NCBI GenBank assembly: GCA_049802875.1
Contig: JBARNH010000048.1
Coordinates: 1 to 64,000 of the forward strand
Direction: 5' to 3'
Source of the DNA: Lutacidiplasma sp049802875
Lineage (GTDB): Archaea > Thermoplasmatota > Thermoplasmata > Lutacidiplasmatales > UBA184
DNA length: 64,000 nucleotides
Part shown: piece by piece, positions 8,447-16,852 of the stretch
Numbering within the stretch: the first letter of the stretch is position 1
How the letters are laid out: every line of letters starts with the position of its first letter
Program-made: the position numbers and the translations under genes
Notes under the pieces: generated by a model
Told to the model about the DNA's origin: nothing
The model's database searches: none
Seen by the model: the letters and a program-made list of their open reading frames with translations, nothing else

Positions 8447-8785
8447 ATGTTCGATCTGGTAGGGTCCACGGTGTCGATCGGCGGCTGGCAGTTCCTGACG
8501 ATCCTCCTGCTCGTCTTCGGGCTCTTCCTGATCCTGGCGGGAATCTTCACGGCCTACTTCGGCAGCGGCAAGAGCCGGACGATCGGGGTCGCCCTCCTCG
8601 TGGTCGGCCTGGTGGTCGGCCTCCTGACGGCGTACCTCTACCACACCGGGACGTTCGCGGGCGGGAGCGGGAGCGCGAACCAGCTCGGCTCCCTGTTGTG
8701 GGAGTCGTTCCTGGTCATCGTTGCGGCGGTGATCGGCGCCCTCGTCGCGGTCGGGATCTTCCTGGTCGCGATCATGAAGTCGTAG
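8447..8785 (+). CDS. Small membrane protein of unknown function, three TM segments
   Basis: I do not recognise this 112-residue protein. It has three strong hydrophobic stretches (about residues 13-37, 44-66 and 83-110) separated by a short basic loop (GSGKSR) and a Gly/Ser-rich loop. There are no catalytic motifs. It begins 11 bases after the RAM-domain gene and is probably co-transcribed with it, so a link to transport or sensing is possible but unproven. Confidence 0.65.
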   Translation: MFDLVGSTVSIGGWQFLTILLLVFGLFLILAGIFTAYFGSGKSRTIGVALLVVGLVVGLLTAYLYHTGTFAGGSGSANQLGSLLWESFLVIVAAVIGALVAVGIFLVAIMKS

Positions 8786-8822
8786 TCGGGGGTCCGGGGG
8801 TCGGCCCCGCGGGTCGGCAGCG

Positions 8823-9653
8823 ATGCGCCGGCGGCGAGGACCGCGTCTGATCACGCTGACGAGCGACATTGGGTCGGCGTACGCCGCCCAAATGAAGGCG
8901 GTCCTCGCCCGCCGCCGACCGCCCGGGACGGTCGTGGACCTGGCGCACGACCTTCGACCCCACGGCTTGGGGGAGGCCGCGTTCCTGCTTCGGGCGATGG
9001 CGGTGGGCTTCCCGGCGGGGACCGTCCACGTGGCCGTCATCGACCCAGGGGTGGGAGGGAGGCGTGCTCCCATCGTCATCGAATGCGAGGATGGCTCAAC
9101 GCTGGTCGGACCGGACAATGGGGTGCTCATCCCTCTAGCGGACGCGCTCGGCCGACCGCGAGCGTTCCGGATCGACCCGCACCGGCTCGAACCCGGGTCC
9201 CGGGTAGGGACCACGTTCGACGGACGAGACCTGTTTGCTCCGATCGCGGGACGCATTGCGGAGGGGGTATCGGCCAGTCGATTGGGACCTCCGATCCGTC
9301 CCCATCGCTACTCGATCCCGGTCCCCCGGCCCACCCGGGGCGGGGTTGCGGGCGAAGTGGTCCACGAAGATCGATTCGGGAACCTCATCACGAACATACC
9401 CAGCGAATGGGTTCCCGTAGGGACTCTTCGGCTCGAGATCCGCGTGGGCGGTGGGCCGAAACGTCTCGTCGACTTCGTCCGAAGTTACGAGGAGCTGGGA
9501 CGCGGCCGAGTGGGCTCCCTCGGTTCGAGCTTTGGTCTGGTCGAGCTCGCGGTCGCGGAAGGGAATGCGGCCCGGCGGCTCCGCGGCTCGGTCGGCAGCA
9601 TCGTCCGGGTGCGGTGGTCCGCCCGGACCCACGCGTCGCGCACGAGACGGTAA
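8823..9653 (+). CDS. SAM hydroxide adenosyltransferase (DUF62 family)
   Basis: The 276-residue protein splits S-adenosylmethionine into adenosine and methionine using a water-derived hydroxide. All family blocks are present: LTSDIGSAY at the N-terminus, HDL, VIDPGVGG, GPDNGVL, TFDGRDLFAP, then EDRFGNLITNI and SSFGLVELAVAEGNAA in the C-terminal barrel. The first block has Ile where Phe is more common (SDFG). It lies between the small membrane protein and dnaJ on the same strand. The same organism also encodes a SAM synthetase at 59157. Confidence 0.92.
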   Translation: MRRRRGPRLITLTSDIGSAYAAQMKAVLARRRPPGTVVDLAHDLRPHGLGEAAFLLRAMAVGFPAGTVHVAVIDPGVGGRRAPIVIECEDGSTLVGPDNGVLIPLADALGRPRAFRIDPHRLEPGSRVGTTFDGRDLFAPIAGRIAEGVSASRLGPPIRPHRYSIPVPRPTRGGVAGEVVHEDRFGNLITNIPSEWVPVGTLRLEIRVGGGPKRLVDFVRSYEELGRGRVGSLGSSFGLVELAVAEGNAARRLRGSVGSIVRVRWSARTHASRTRR

Positions 9654-9705
9654 ATAGACACGGCCCTAGGAGACGAGGGGTAGGGCATTCTCCCCCGTTC
9701 CGACG

Positions 9706-10842
9706 ATGGCCAAACGCGATTACTACGAGGTCCTCGGCGTCCCGAAGGCCGCTTCGGCCGACGAGATCAAGGCGGCGTACCGGCGACTCGCCCGTCAGTA
9801 TCATCCGGACGTCGCGAAGGAGGACCCGAAGGCGGCCGAGGCGAAGTTCAAGGAGATCTCCGAAGCGTACGAGGTCCTCGCGGACGCCCAGAAGCGTCAA
9901 AACTACGACCAGCGCGGGTTCGACGCCGTCGAGAGCGACTTCGGCCCCGGCGGATTCACCTGGCAGAACTTTACGCATGCGGGCGACCTGGAGGATCTCC
10001 TCGGCAACAACCCGCTCTTTCAGCAACTGTTCGGCGGATTCATGGGGGCTCAGGTCGGACGTTCCGCCCGTGGCGGCGACGTCGAAGTCGCGGTGCGACT
10101 TCCGCTCGTAGCGGCGGTCGAGGGCGCGCACCCGACGATCGAGGTCCCCCAAACCGGTCCGTGCCCCGACTGCCACGGCACAGGAGCCGAGGGGGGTACG
10201 GCGTGGGAGACCTGCCCCGAGTGCGGGGGCTCGGGGCAGGTCCGGCGAACCCGAACCCGAGGCTACACCCAGTTCGTTACCGTCGGTCAGTGCCCGCGCT
10301 GCCACGGCGCCGGCCAACGGATCCTGAAGAAGTGTCCGACCTGCGGCGGGAGCGGCCGACGTCGGTCCGTCGAGCGCATCGAGGTCTCGGTCCCCGCCGG
10401 AATGGAGGACGGTTCGGTGCTCCGTATCCCCGGTCATGGCGGACCCGGGATCGACGGGGCGAGAGCCGGCGACCTGTTCGTCCAAGTGCTGTTCGAGCCC
10501 TCGGACCATATCCACCGGGAGGGCACGGAGGCGTTCACCGAAGCGACCGTTCCGCTCGCGATTCCTCTCTTGGGCGGCGAGGTCACCGTCCGGACGATCG
10601 AGGGGCATGCGGAGTTGAAGATCCCCGCCGGAACACAACCCGAGACCCAGTTCCGAATGCGAGGACTCGGCTTTCCCCGATTTCGTGGATCCTCCCGGGG
10701 CGACCTGGTCGTCACCGTGCACGTGGAGGTTCCCCGCTCCCTGTCCGCGCACGACCGCGAGCTGCTCCGCGAAGCGCTCGGGCCGGCGACCGGGGCGACG
10801 ACGGGACGGAAGGAATCGTTCTTCCGTCGCCGCAACTCCTAG
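9706..10842 (+). CDS. dnaJ: Chaperone DnaJ (type I, Hsp40)
   Basis: This 378-residue co-chaperone has the J domain at residues 1-70 with His33-Pro34-Asp35, a short Gly/Phe linker (FGPGGFTWQNF) and a zinc domain with four CxxCxGxG repeats (CPDCHGTG, CPECGGSG, CPRCHGAG, CPTCGGSG), followed by the C-terminal substrate domains. It stimulates DnaK. Neither dnaK nor grpE is in the window, whereas archaea that have the system often cluster all three. A TATA-like GGTAAATAG lies at 9650-9658. A methyltransferase gene starts 2 bases after its stop. Confidence 0.97.
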   Translation: MAKRDYYEVLGVPKAASADEIKAAYRRLARQYHPDVAKEDPKAAEAKFKEISEAYEVLADAQKRQNYDQRGFDAVESDFGPGGFTWQNFTHAGDLEDLLGNNPLFQQLFGGFMGAQVGRSARGGDVEVAVRLPLVAAVEGAHPTIEVPQTGPCPDCHGTGAEGGTAWETCPECGGSGQVRRTRTRGYTQFVTVGQCPRCHGAGQRILKKCPTCGGSGRRRSVERIEVSVPAGMEDGSVLRIPGHGGPGIDGARAGDLFVQVLFEPSDHIHREGTEAFTEATVPLAIPLLGGEVTVRTIEGHAELKIPAGTQPETQFRMRGLGFPRFRGSSRGDLVVTVHVEVPRSLSAHDRELLREALGPATGATTGRKESFFRRRNS

Positions 10843-10844
10843 CG

Positions 10845-11492
10845 ATGGCGGACGACGACGACCCCTCGTCCACCGAAGAGCATTATTTCACCCCGCGTCC
10901 TCGCGCCCGCTCGTTCCCCCACACCCTGCGGTTTCTCTACCGGGGAGAGCTCCTCACCTTCGTGGTCGACCGGGGGGTGTTCGCTTCGCACGGGCTGGAC
11001 CCGGGCACCGCCCTCCTGATCGAGAACCTGCTCATCGGTCCGAACGACCGCGTGCTCGACCTCGGCTGTGGCTGGGGGCCGGTCGGAGTCGCCGCCGCCA
11101 AGGCGGCACCGAACGGACGAGTGATCCTCACGGAAGTGAATCGCCGCGCCGCCTGGCTGGCGGGGAAGAACCTCGAACGAAATCGAGTCGAGAACGCCGA
11201 GGTGCGCGTCGGACCGTTCTTCGTTCCGGTCGCTGACGAACAGTTCGACCTGATCGCCACCAATCCACCCTACCGGGTCGGTCGACCCCACGTGCTTCGG
11301 ATCCTGACCGAAGCGTCGGAACGTCTGCGGCCGGGGGGACGACTGGTGTTGGTCGGAAAGGGGAGTCACGGAATCCGATACTATCAGGACTGGCTGGGGA
11401 CGAATTGGCCGGGTCCCGTCGAGGTGCTCGCTCGAGGCTCAGGGTACCGCGTACTCGAGGCGAGACGTCGACAGCCGAGTTCGAACGCCTGA
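10845..11492 (+). CDS. Class I methyltransferase of the RsmC/Methyltransf_small type
   Basis: This 215-residue protein carries SAM motif I LDLGCGWGPVG (residues 71-81), an acidic strand (ILTEVNRRA) and the NPPY catalytic motif at 140-143. NPPY is typical of enzymes that methylate amino groups of bases in rRNA or tRNA, or glutamine side chains. The RsmC-like layout (HYFTPRPRARSFPHTLRFLYRG) precedes the Rossmann core. The ATG lies 2 bases after the dnaJ stop, so the two are translationally coupled. The RNA substrate is not decidable from sequence. Confidence 0.85.
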   Translation: MADDDDPSSTEEHYFTPRPRARSFPHTLRFLYRGELLTFVVDRGVFASHGLDPGTALLIENLLIGPNDRVLDLGCGWGPVGVAAAKAAPNGRVILTEVNRRAAWLAGKNLERNRVENAEVRVGPFFVPVADEQFDLIATNPPYRVGRPHVLRILTEASERLRPGGRLVLVGKGSHGIRYYQDWLGTNWPGPVEVLARGSGYRVLEARRRQPSSNA

Positions 11493-11718
11493 TGCCGCAA
11501 GGCGGCGAGGCTTCTCCCGAGCGCTCGCTTGTCGATGCACGACTCGGTGAGACGTGCCGTTTCGCCCCGGACGGCGCCTTGCCAGCCCGCGGGCTTCACC
11601 GGCTCCGAAGCGCTTAAAAGGAAGGGCTTTCTCGGCGGCCGCACCCTCGGACCGAGGGTCGAACCGCGGGCTCCGGCTCCCGTTTCGACCGGGCGTTCCG
11701 CGGATTCCCCCTAGGGGA
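11493..11718 (+). other. Intergenic region and probable leader of the uS13 operon
   Basis: No gene is visible here. A TATA-like CTTAAAAG lies at 11613-11620, which would start transcription near 11640-11645 and leave a leader of about 75 bases before the uS13 GTG. That is long for this window, where many messages look leaderless. The leader includes CCCTCGG/CCGAGGG at 11644-11659, which could form a hairpin, and a run of G/C-rich repeats. A ribosomal-protein feedback site is possible but only a guess. Confidence 0.4.
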
Positions 11719-12486
11719 GTGACCACCGCGCCGAAGGATTCCAAGGAGACGAAGGACGAAGAGGCCGCGCCCGCCGCGGACGCCGGGGCGGAGGCCTCCT
11801 CGGAGAAAACCTCCAAGAAGGAAAAGGGCGGGAAAGGAAAGGAAGGGAAGGACGCGAAGGAGGGCGGAAAGAAGGCGAAGGCCGCCGCTCCGGGCACTTC
11901 GGGAAAATCCGCCAAGTACGTCCCCGACAACCCGAACTTCCGCTACATCGTTCGCGTGTCCAACTCGGACCTGGATGGTACTCGGCCGGTCGCCCTCGCG
12001 CTCACCGGCGTCCGCGGTGTCGGACTCCGACTCGCGGAGGTCGCCTGCCGCCTCGCGGACGTGAAGGCGACCGAACGGATCGGCAACCTCCCGGAACCGA
12101 CCGTCGAGGCGATCGAATCCACCCTGGCGACCCTCCCCGCCAAGGTACCGGGCTGGATGATCAATCACCGCCACGAACAGGTCATGGGAGAAACCTTGCA
12201 CCTCATCGGCCCGGAGCTGGAGACCCGACGGCGCGACGACGTGAACCTGATGAAGATGATTCGAAGCTACCGCGGGGTCCGCCACGAGCGGGGTCAGAAG
12301 GTCCGCGGTCAGCATACCCGTTCCAACGGTCGGACGGGGATGGCCGCCGGCGTCCTGAAGAAGGCCGCGAAGGAAGCCGCCGCCGCGTCCGGCAAGGAAG
12401 AGGCGGCGCCCGCTGCCGCGCCGGCCGCGGCGCCGTCGGCGGCGAAGGCTGCGGCGTCGAAGCCGGCCGCGACGAAGAAGGAGTGA
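11719..12486 (+). CDS. rps13: Small ribosomal subunit protein uS13 with long charged tails
   Basis: The uS13 core runs from about residue 68 (YVPDNPNFRYIVRV) to about 210 (GQHTRSNGRTG) and contains the conserved VRGVGLRLA helix-turn and the RSYRGVRHERGQKVRGQ decoding-side loop. The protein has 255 residues against about 150 for typical archaeal uS13. An N-terminal segment of about 65 residues is almost entirely Lys, Glu, Gly and Ala. A C-terminal segment of about 45 residues is Ala/Lys/Pro-rich. The GTG at 11719 is the only plausible start after the TATA box at 11613. First gene of the uS13-uS4-uS11-rpo3 operon. Confidence 0.93.
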   Translation: MTTAPKDSKETKDEEAAPAADAGAEASSEKTSKKEKGGKGKEGKDAKEGGKKAKAAAPGTSGKSAKYVPDNPNFRYIVRVSNSDLDGTRPVALALTGVRGVGLRLAEVACRLADVKATERIGNLPEPTVEAIESTLATLPAKVPGWMINHRHEQVMGETLHLIGPELETRRRDDVNLMKMIRSYRGVRHERGQKVRGQHTRSNGRTGMAAGVLKKAAKEAAAASGKEEAAPAAAPAAAPSAAKAAASKPAATKKE

Positions 12487-12493
12487 GGTTCCG

Positions 12494-13087
12494 ATGGGCG
12501 ACCCGAAGTTCCTCCGTCGGACGTACGATACGCCGAAGCACCCGTGGGAAGCGACCCGGATGGATGAGGAGCGTAAGCTCCTCGACAAGTACGGGCTCAA
12601 GAACAAACGGGAGCTTTGGAAGGCCCAGTCGATCCTTCGGCGGATTCGCGGGCAGGCCCGGGAGCTGCAGGCCCGGTTGCGTACCGGGGAATCCCAAGCC
12701 CAGAAGGAGACCGAGCTGCTGCTCGCACGGTTGGCGAGGTTGGGGGTACTGGCGGTCGGAACTCCGACGCTCGATGACGTGCTCGCGCTGACCACCGAGG
12801 ACATCCTCCGCCGGCGGTTCGAAACCGTGGTCTACGGTCGCGGCCTCGCGCCCACGGCCGAGAGCGCGCGAAAGTGGATCGTCCACGGCCACTTCACCAT
12901 GGGCGACCATCGGGTGACGCGGCCCGGATACCTCGTCCGGGTGGACGAAGAGGCGCAGATCGCTTACGCGACCCAGAGCCCGTTCTCGAGCGATGATCAC
13001 CCGATGCGCGTCGCCCTGCGGGAGCGACTCACGGCGAAGTCCGCTCCCGCAGAAGCGCCGCCGGTACCGACGGAAGGGGGCGCGTAG
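12494..13087 (+). CDS. rps4: Small ribosomal subunit protein uS4
   Basis: This 197-residue protein matches archaeal uS4. It has the N-terminal GDPKFLRRTYDTPKHPWEATR block, the coiled LLDKYGLKNKRELWK region, and the S4 RNA-binding fold around ARKWIVHGHFTMGDHRVTRPGY. A short Ala/Pro-rich tail follows residue 180. It begins 7 bases after uS13 and ends 3 bases before uS11. Confidence 0.97.
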   Translation: MGDPKFLRRTYDTPKHPWEATRMDEERKLLDKYGLKNKRELWKAQSILRRIRGQARELQARLRTGESQAQKETELLLARLARLGVLAVGTPTLDDVLALTTEDILRRRFETVVYGRGLAPTAESARKWIVHGHFTMGDHRVTRPGYLVRVDEEAQIAYATQSPFSSDDHPMRVALRERLTAKSAPAEAPPVPTEGGA

Positions 13088-13090
13088 GTC

Positions 13091-13474
13091 ATGACGAAGA
13101 TCGGGATCGCGCACATCTTCGCGAGCTACAACAACATCCACATCACGGTCACCGACGTTACGGGGGCCGAGACGTTGGCCAAGGCGACCGGAGGAATGGT
13201 CGTCAAGGCGGCCCGCGACGAGTCGAGTCCCTACGCGGCAATGAAGGCCGCCGACCAGGTCGCCGCGGCGATCAAGGAAAAGGGGTACGACACGCTCCAC
13301 ATCCGCGTTCGAGCCCCGGGCGGAAACCGCTCCCGGTCGCCCGGACCGGGGGCGCAGGCCGCGATCCGGGCGCTGGCACGGGCGGGGGTCAAAATCCAGC
13401 GGATCGAGGACGTCACCCCAATCCCTCACGACGGGACCAAGCCGAAGGGGGGCCGCCGCGGCCGGCGGGTGTAG
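13091..13474 (+). CDS. rps11: Small ribosomal subunit protein uS11
   Basis: This 127-residue protein is a complete uS11: GIAHIFASYNNIHITVTDVTGAE at the N-terminus, SPYAAMKAAD in the centre, and a basic RSPGPGAQAAIRAL plus RRGRRV C-terminal tail. It binds 16S rRNA in the platform. It sits between uS4 and rpo3 with 3-4 base gaps, as in most archaeal operons of this type. Confidence 0.98.
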   Translation: MTKIGIAHIFASYNNIHITVTDVTGAETLAKATGGMVVKAARDESSPYAAMKAADQVAAAIKEKGYDTLHIRVRAPGGNRSRSPGPGAQAAIRALARAGVKIQRIEDVTPIPHDGTKPKGGRRGRRV

Positions 13475-13478
13475 CGCG

Positions 13479-14324
13479 GTGTCGGTCACGATCCAGGAAC
13501 TCAAACCGCGCTCGACGGTCCTCGAGTTCGAGGGACCGACCGCGTCGCAGGTCAATGCGATCCGACGCACGCTCCTCTCGGACGTGCCGAAGCTGGCGAT
13601 CGAGGATGTCGAGTTCCATCTGGGCCCGATCCGGGACGAGGCGAGCGGCAAGGACTACGACTCCTCGACGAGCATGTTCGACGAAGCCGTCGCGCTGCGG
13701 CTCGGCCTGCTCCCGATCCCGACCGATCTCGGCGAATTCCGCAAGAAGTCCGAATGCTCGTGCGGCGGCGTCGGTTGTTCCCACTGCCAGGTGATGTACT
13801 CGGTCGACCGCAAGGGACCGTGCACCGTCTACGCGAAGGACGTCGTCCCGCTGGGCGATACGACCCTCGCGATCCTCGAACCGGACGTGCCGATCGTTCG
13901 CCTCGGCGCTCGTCAAGCGTTGCTCGCCTATGCGACCGCGGTCGTCGGAACCGCGCGCGAGCATGCGAAGTGGCAGGTCGCCCACGCGGTCGGCATGTTC
14001 CCCCGTCCGCACGTACGGATCTCCAAGAAGGAGGGGTGCACCGAGGCGTGCTTGAAGCGCACCGCGGCGTCGTGCCCCGTCAATATCCTCGAGTTCGCCA
14101 ACGGGAAACTCTCGGTGACGGACGAGACGAAGTGCATCTACTGCGGCGCCTGCGAGAAGAGCTGCGAACACGGCTCGATCAAGATCGAGGCGGACACGGA
14201 GAAATTCTTCCTGCGGTTCGAGACGGACGGGTCGCTCTCCCCGCGCGAGGCGTTGCGGTTTTCGCTGAAAGAGCTCAAGCGACGGTTCGAGGACCTGCGC
14301 GAGGCGGTCCAGTCTATCCCGTAG
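13479..14324 (+). CDS. rpo3: RNA polymerase subunit Rpo3 (RpoD) with ferredoxin-like domain
   Basis: This 281-residue alpha-like assembly subunit pairs with Rpo11. The N-terminal dimerisation domain has the NAIRRTLLSDVPKLAIEDVE signature. Cys93, Cys95, Cys100 and Cys103 form a zinc-type cluster. An inserted ferredoxin-like domain carries Cys187, Cys191, Cys199-Pro and then Cys219-x2-Cys222-x2-Cys225-x3-Cys229, enough for at least one [4Fe-4S] cluster. Start is the GTG at 13479, 4 bases after uS11. The operon stops here: the uL18-uL13-uS9-rpoN genes that often follow are replaced by convergent pelota, overlapping by 11 bases. Confidence 0.96.
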   Translation: MSVTIQELKPRSTVLEFEGPTASQVNAIRRTLLSDVPKLAIEDVEFHLGPIRDEASGKDYDSSTSMFDEAVALRLGLLPIPTDLGEFRKKSECSCGGVGCSHCQVMYSVDRKGPCTVYAKDVVPLGDTTLAILEPDVPIVRLGARQALLAYATAVVGTAREHAKWQVAHAVGMFPRPHVRISKKEGCTEACLKRTAASCPVNILEFANGKLSVTDETKCIYCGACEKSCEHGSIKIEADTEKFFLRFETDGSLSPREALRFSLKELKRRFEDLREAVQSIP

Positions 14325-15384
14325 GCACCGAGCTGGTCGTCCAGTCGTACCGCAGGATCGCCGCAACGCGCCCGAGCGCGGCGAGACGGTGGCCGGCTTC
14401 TCCCTCGTCCCGAACGACGAAGATCTTCACCCGCACGGTGCGCGCCCGGTCGAGGGTGGGGGCGAGTGGGGCGTCCGTGAGCAGGGATTCGGAGACCAGC
14501 AACGTCTCGACCGCGCCGGCGTCCACGGCCTCGGCGACCTCGGCACGGCCGACCGCCGTCCGTCGACCCCCGGCGAGGCTGCGGACCAGTCGCTCGACCG
14601 CCTCGGACTCCTCGGCGGCCACGCTCCCGCGCAGCGCCTCGGTCGCCTTACCGGACCGCAATAGCTCGTCGACGCCGACTCGGCCCGACTCCGCGGTCGC
14701 GTAGACCTTGAGCTTCTTCTTGAGTTCGGGGACGTCCTCGGCGATCCGCTTCTGGAGGTCCTCCTTCAGGAACCCGGGGCCGACCACCAGGAGCGCGGTC
14801 GCGGACGCGCCCTCCCGTTTCAGGAGCTGAAGTAGCTCCTCCTCGTACGCCTTCCGGTCCTTGTCGCCCTGACCGCCCGGGTACTGCTTGCCCGCGATCG
14901 TCCGTCGGATGTCGGCGACCGGCTCGATTGCGCGCCCTCGTACGCGCACGATCGATGAATCGCCCCAATCGACCGCCGCGATGAGGATCGTGGGGTCGTC
15001 GGTCCCCCGGAGACCCTCGTCCAGGATCGTCCGGTCGGCCGCGGACGGCTTCGGTTTCACCACCGACACCTCGTCGCCTTCGCCCAGGTCGAGGGTATGG
15101 TGGCGTCCGATGTCGAACGGGCCCTCGACGATCGGGCCGGTGACCCGTACGTGCTTCGAGAATCCGTGGAACTCGACCTGTTCGGCCCGCACCGCGAGAA
15201 AGACCCGGCGACGAGACCGCTCGGCGCCCGAGACCTCCGGAGGCGCTTCGGGGTCGCGACGGGTCGTCGACGCGCCCACGATCTCTCCCGGATGCAGGAA
15301 CCGCGCGATCCTCCAGAGGTCGCTCGGCGTCTCCAGGCGGAGTCGATAGAGTCCGGTCGTGGCGTCGTGGTGGAGCTGGCGCAC
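14314..15384 (-). CDS. pelA: Protein pelota (aPelota, Dom34)
   Basis: The 356-residue ribosome-rescue factor has the Sm-like N-terminal domain (SDLWRIARFLHPGEIVGASTTRR), the central eRF1-like domain (AAVDWGDSSIVRVRGR) and the C-terminal L30e-like domain (AGAVETLLVSESLL). It recognises stalled ribosomes together with aABCE1 and an EF1A-type GTPase. No GGQ motif is present, as expected for pelota. The gene converges on rpo3. An MFS gene is divergent upstream. Confidence 0.95.
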   Translation of the reverse strand: MRQLHHDATTGLYRLRLETPSDLWRIARFLHPGEIVGASTTRRDPEAPPEVSGAERSRRRVFLAVRAEQVEFHGFSKHVRVTGPIVEGPFDIGRHHTLDLGEGDEVSVVKPKPSAADRTILDEGLRGTDDPTILIAAVDWGDSSIVRVRGRAIEPVADIRRTIAGKQYPGGQGDKDRKAYEEELLQLLKREGASATALLVVGPGFLKEDLQKRIAEDVPELKKKLKVYATAESGRVGVDELLRSGKATEALRGSVAAEESEAVERLVRSLAGGRRTAVGRAEVAEAVDAGAVETLLVSESLLTDAPLAPTLDRARTVRVKIFVVRDEGEAGHRLAALGRVAAILRYDWTTSSVPTG

Positions 15385-15526
15385 CGAGGACCCCGCGGGC
15401 CGAGAGGACGAGCGCCGGCTACAAGCCTGTTTCGCCGCTGCCGCGAGCCGAAGGTCGTCCCCCGCTGCGTTCGGAAGGCTTATCGAGCCTCGGTCGGGTC
15501 GGGCGCATACGGGGTGGAGGTAGCTC

Positions 15527-16852
15527 CTGACTCGGTATTCAGAACTGCTCGCGCGACCGTCCTTCCGTTCGTTCCTCGCGGCCGGTGCACTGCAGTTCGC
15601 GGCGCCGTCGACCGTCCTCGTGGTCCTCCTCTACGCCGTAACGTTCGCCTACCCGGCCGGCGAACGGGTCAGCTACGGCGCGTTCGCCCTCGCCTTCCTC
15701 GGCCTCTCCTCGGCGATCCCAACGCTCGTCGCCGCGTTCTTCTCAGGTGCGCTCAGCGACCGCTACGACCGGGCTCGACTGATGCGGGTGGTCAATCTCG
15801 TCTCGATGGTGGGGGTGGTCGCCGCGGCGGCCGACCTGATCATCGCGCCCGGGAGCCACATTTCGCTGCCGGTCTCCCGCGGATTCTACTTGCCCGAGTG
15901 GGTGCTCCTCATCTACCCATGCTGGGCGACGATCGTGGTGAGCTCGACGATCTTTCGACCCGCGTACAACTCGTCGATCCCCCGACTGGTCGAGCAGAAG
16001 GACCTCGGGCGGGGCAACGGACTGATCTACTCCACGGCGGCGCTCGTGAGCGCCGCGGGCGCGCTTGCGGTCGGCGGAATTCTCACCTACGCGCCGGCCG
16101 CGTACGGTCTCGGACTTTCGTTCGGGCTGTACTTCGCGACCCAAGTGGCCCTCCTGGTGGTGGACGTGGACCTCTCGGTCCAACGGACGACTCCGACCCG
16201 TTCGGTCGCCCGGGAGGCTGTCGACGGGTTCGCCTACCTCGGGCGCCGGCGGGAGCTGCTCGAGATCACGATCGCGGCGTTGGTGGTGAACTTCCTCTCC
16301 GCCGTCGCCCTGGTCGAACTCGGCCTCTACGTGGAGAGCTGGCTCAGCCTCGCGCAGGGGATCTGGTACGGGGCGATGATCACCGCGTCCACGCTCGGGG
16401 TCGCGGTCGGTTTCGCGCTGATCTCGCGGTTCCGTTTCGAGCCGCACGCCGGTCGGGTGATCATCCTTTTGACCGTGGTGATGGGGGCTACGCTCCTCGG
16501 GCTGGGCCTCGTCCGCTCGATCTGGCTCGCGCTCCCGGTGATCTTCGTCTACGGGATGATGCCGGGGATGATCATGACCGTCTTCCTCTCGACCATTCAG
16601 GCGACCGTTCCCGATGCGATGATGGGACGGGTGTTCTCAGCGGACGAGGTCGGGAGCTACGCGCTGGTCCCGTTCGGACAATCGACCGGGGGGTTGCTTA
16701 CCGCGGCGGTCGGGGTCCAAGGCACCTATCTGGCCGCGGGGGGGACGATCGTGTTCTTCGGGGTCCTGATGGCGATCTCGTTCCGCGCGCTCCGCCGACT
16801 CGGATTCCACCCCCGGGCCGAGGAGCCGACGGCGACGGCAGCTCCGTCCTAG
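15527..16852 (+). CDS. Major facilitator superfamily transporter, possible CTG start
   Basis: This membrane protein of about 440 residues has roughly twelve hydrophobic segments and an MFS motif A (SGALSDRYDRARLMR). The first ATG/GTG/TTG in frame is GTG 15620, inside TM1. It would remove SELLARPSFRSFLAAGALQ, an N-terminus typical of MFS drug-type transporters. The frame is open back to 15524 and its only plausible initiator is CTG 15527, which has a perfect GGAGGT five bases upstream and a TATA-like CTTATCG at 15479-15485. The conservative annotation would be 15620-16852. The substrate is unknown. Its 3' end overlaps the acetyltransferase gene by 4 bases. Confidence 0.82.
   Translation: MTRYSELLARPSFRSFLAAGALQFAAPSTVLVVLLYAVTFAYPAGERVSYGAFALAFLGLSSAIPTLVAAFFSGALSDRYDRARLMRVVNLVSMVGVVAAAADLIIAPGSHISLPVSRGFYLPEWVLLIYPCWATIVVSSTIFRPAYNSSIPRLVEQKDLGRGNGLIYSTAALVSAAGALAVGGILTYAPAAYGLGLSFGLYFATQVALLVVDVDLSVQRTTPTRSVAREAVDGFAYLGRRRELLEITIAALVVNFLSAVALVELGLYVESWLSLAQGIWYGAMITASTLGVAVGFALISRFRFEPHAGRVIILLTVVMGATLLGLGLVRSIWLALPVIFVYGMMPGMIMTVFLSTIQATVPDAMMGRVFSADEVGSYALVPFGQSTGGLLTAAVGVQGTYLAAGGTIVFFGVLMAISFRALRRLGFHPRAEEPTATAAPS

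Noticed and set aside
11620..11700. A tRNA-like GGTCGAACC segment in the uS13 leader
   Set aside because: No acceptor, D or anticodon stem can be formed around it with proper spacing.
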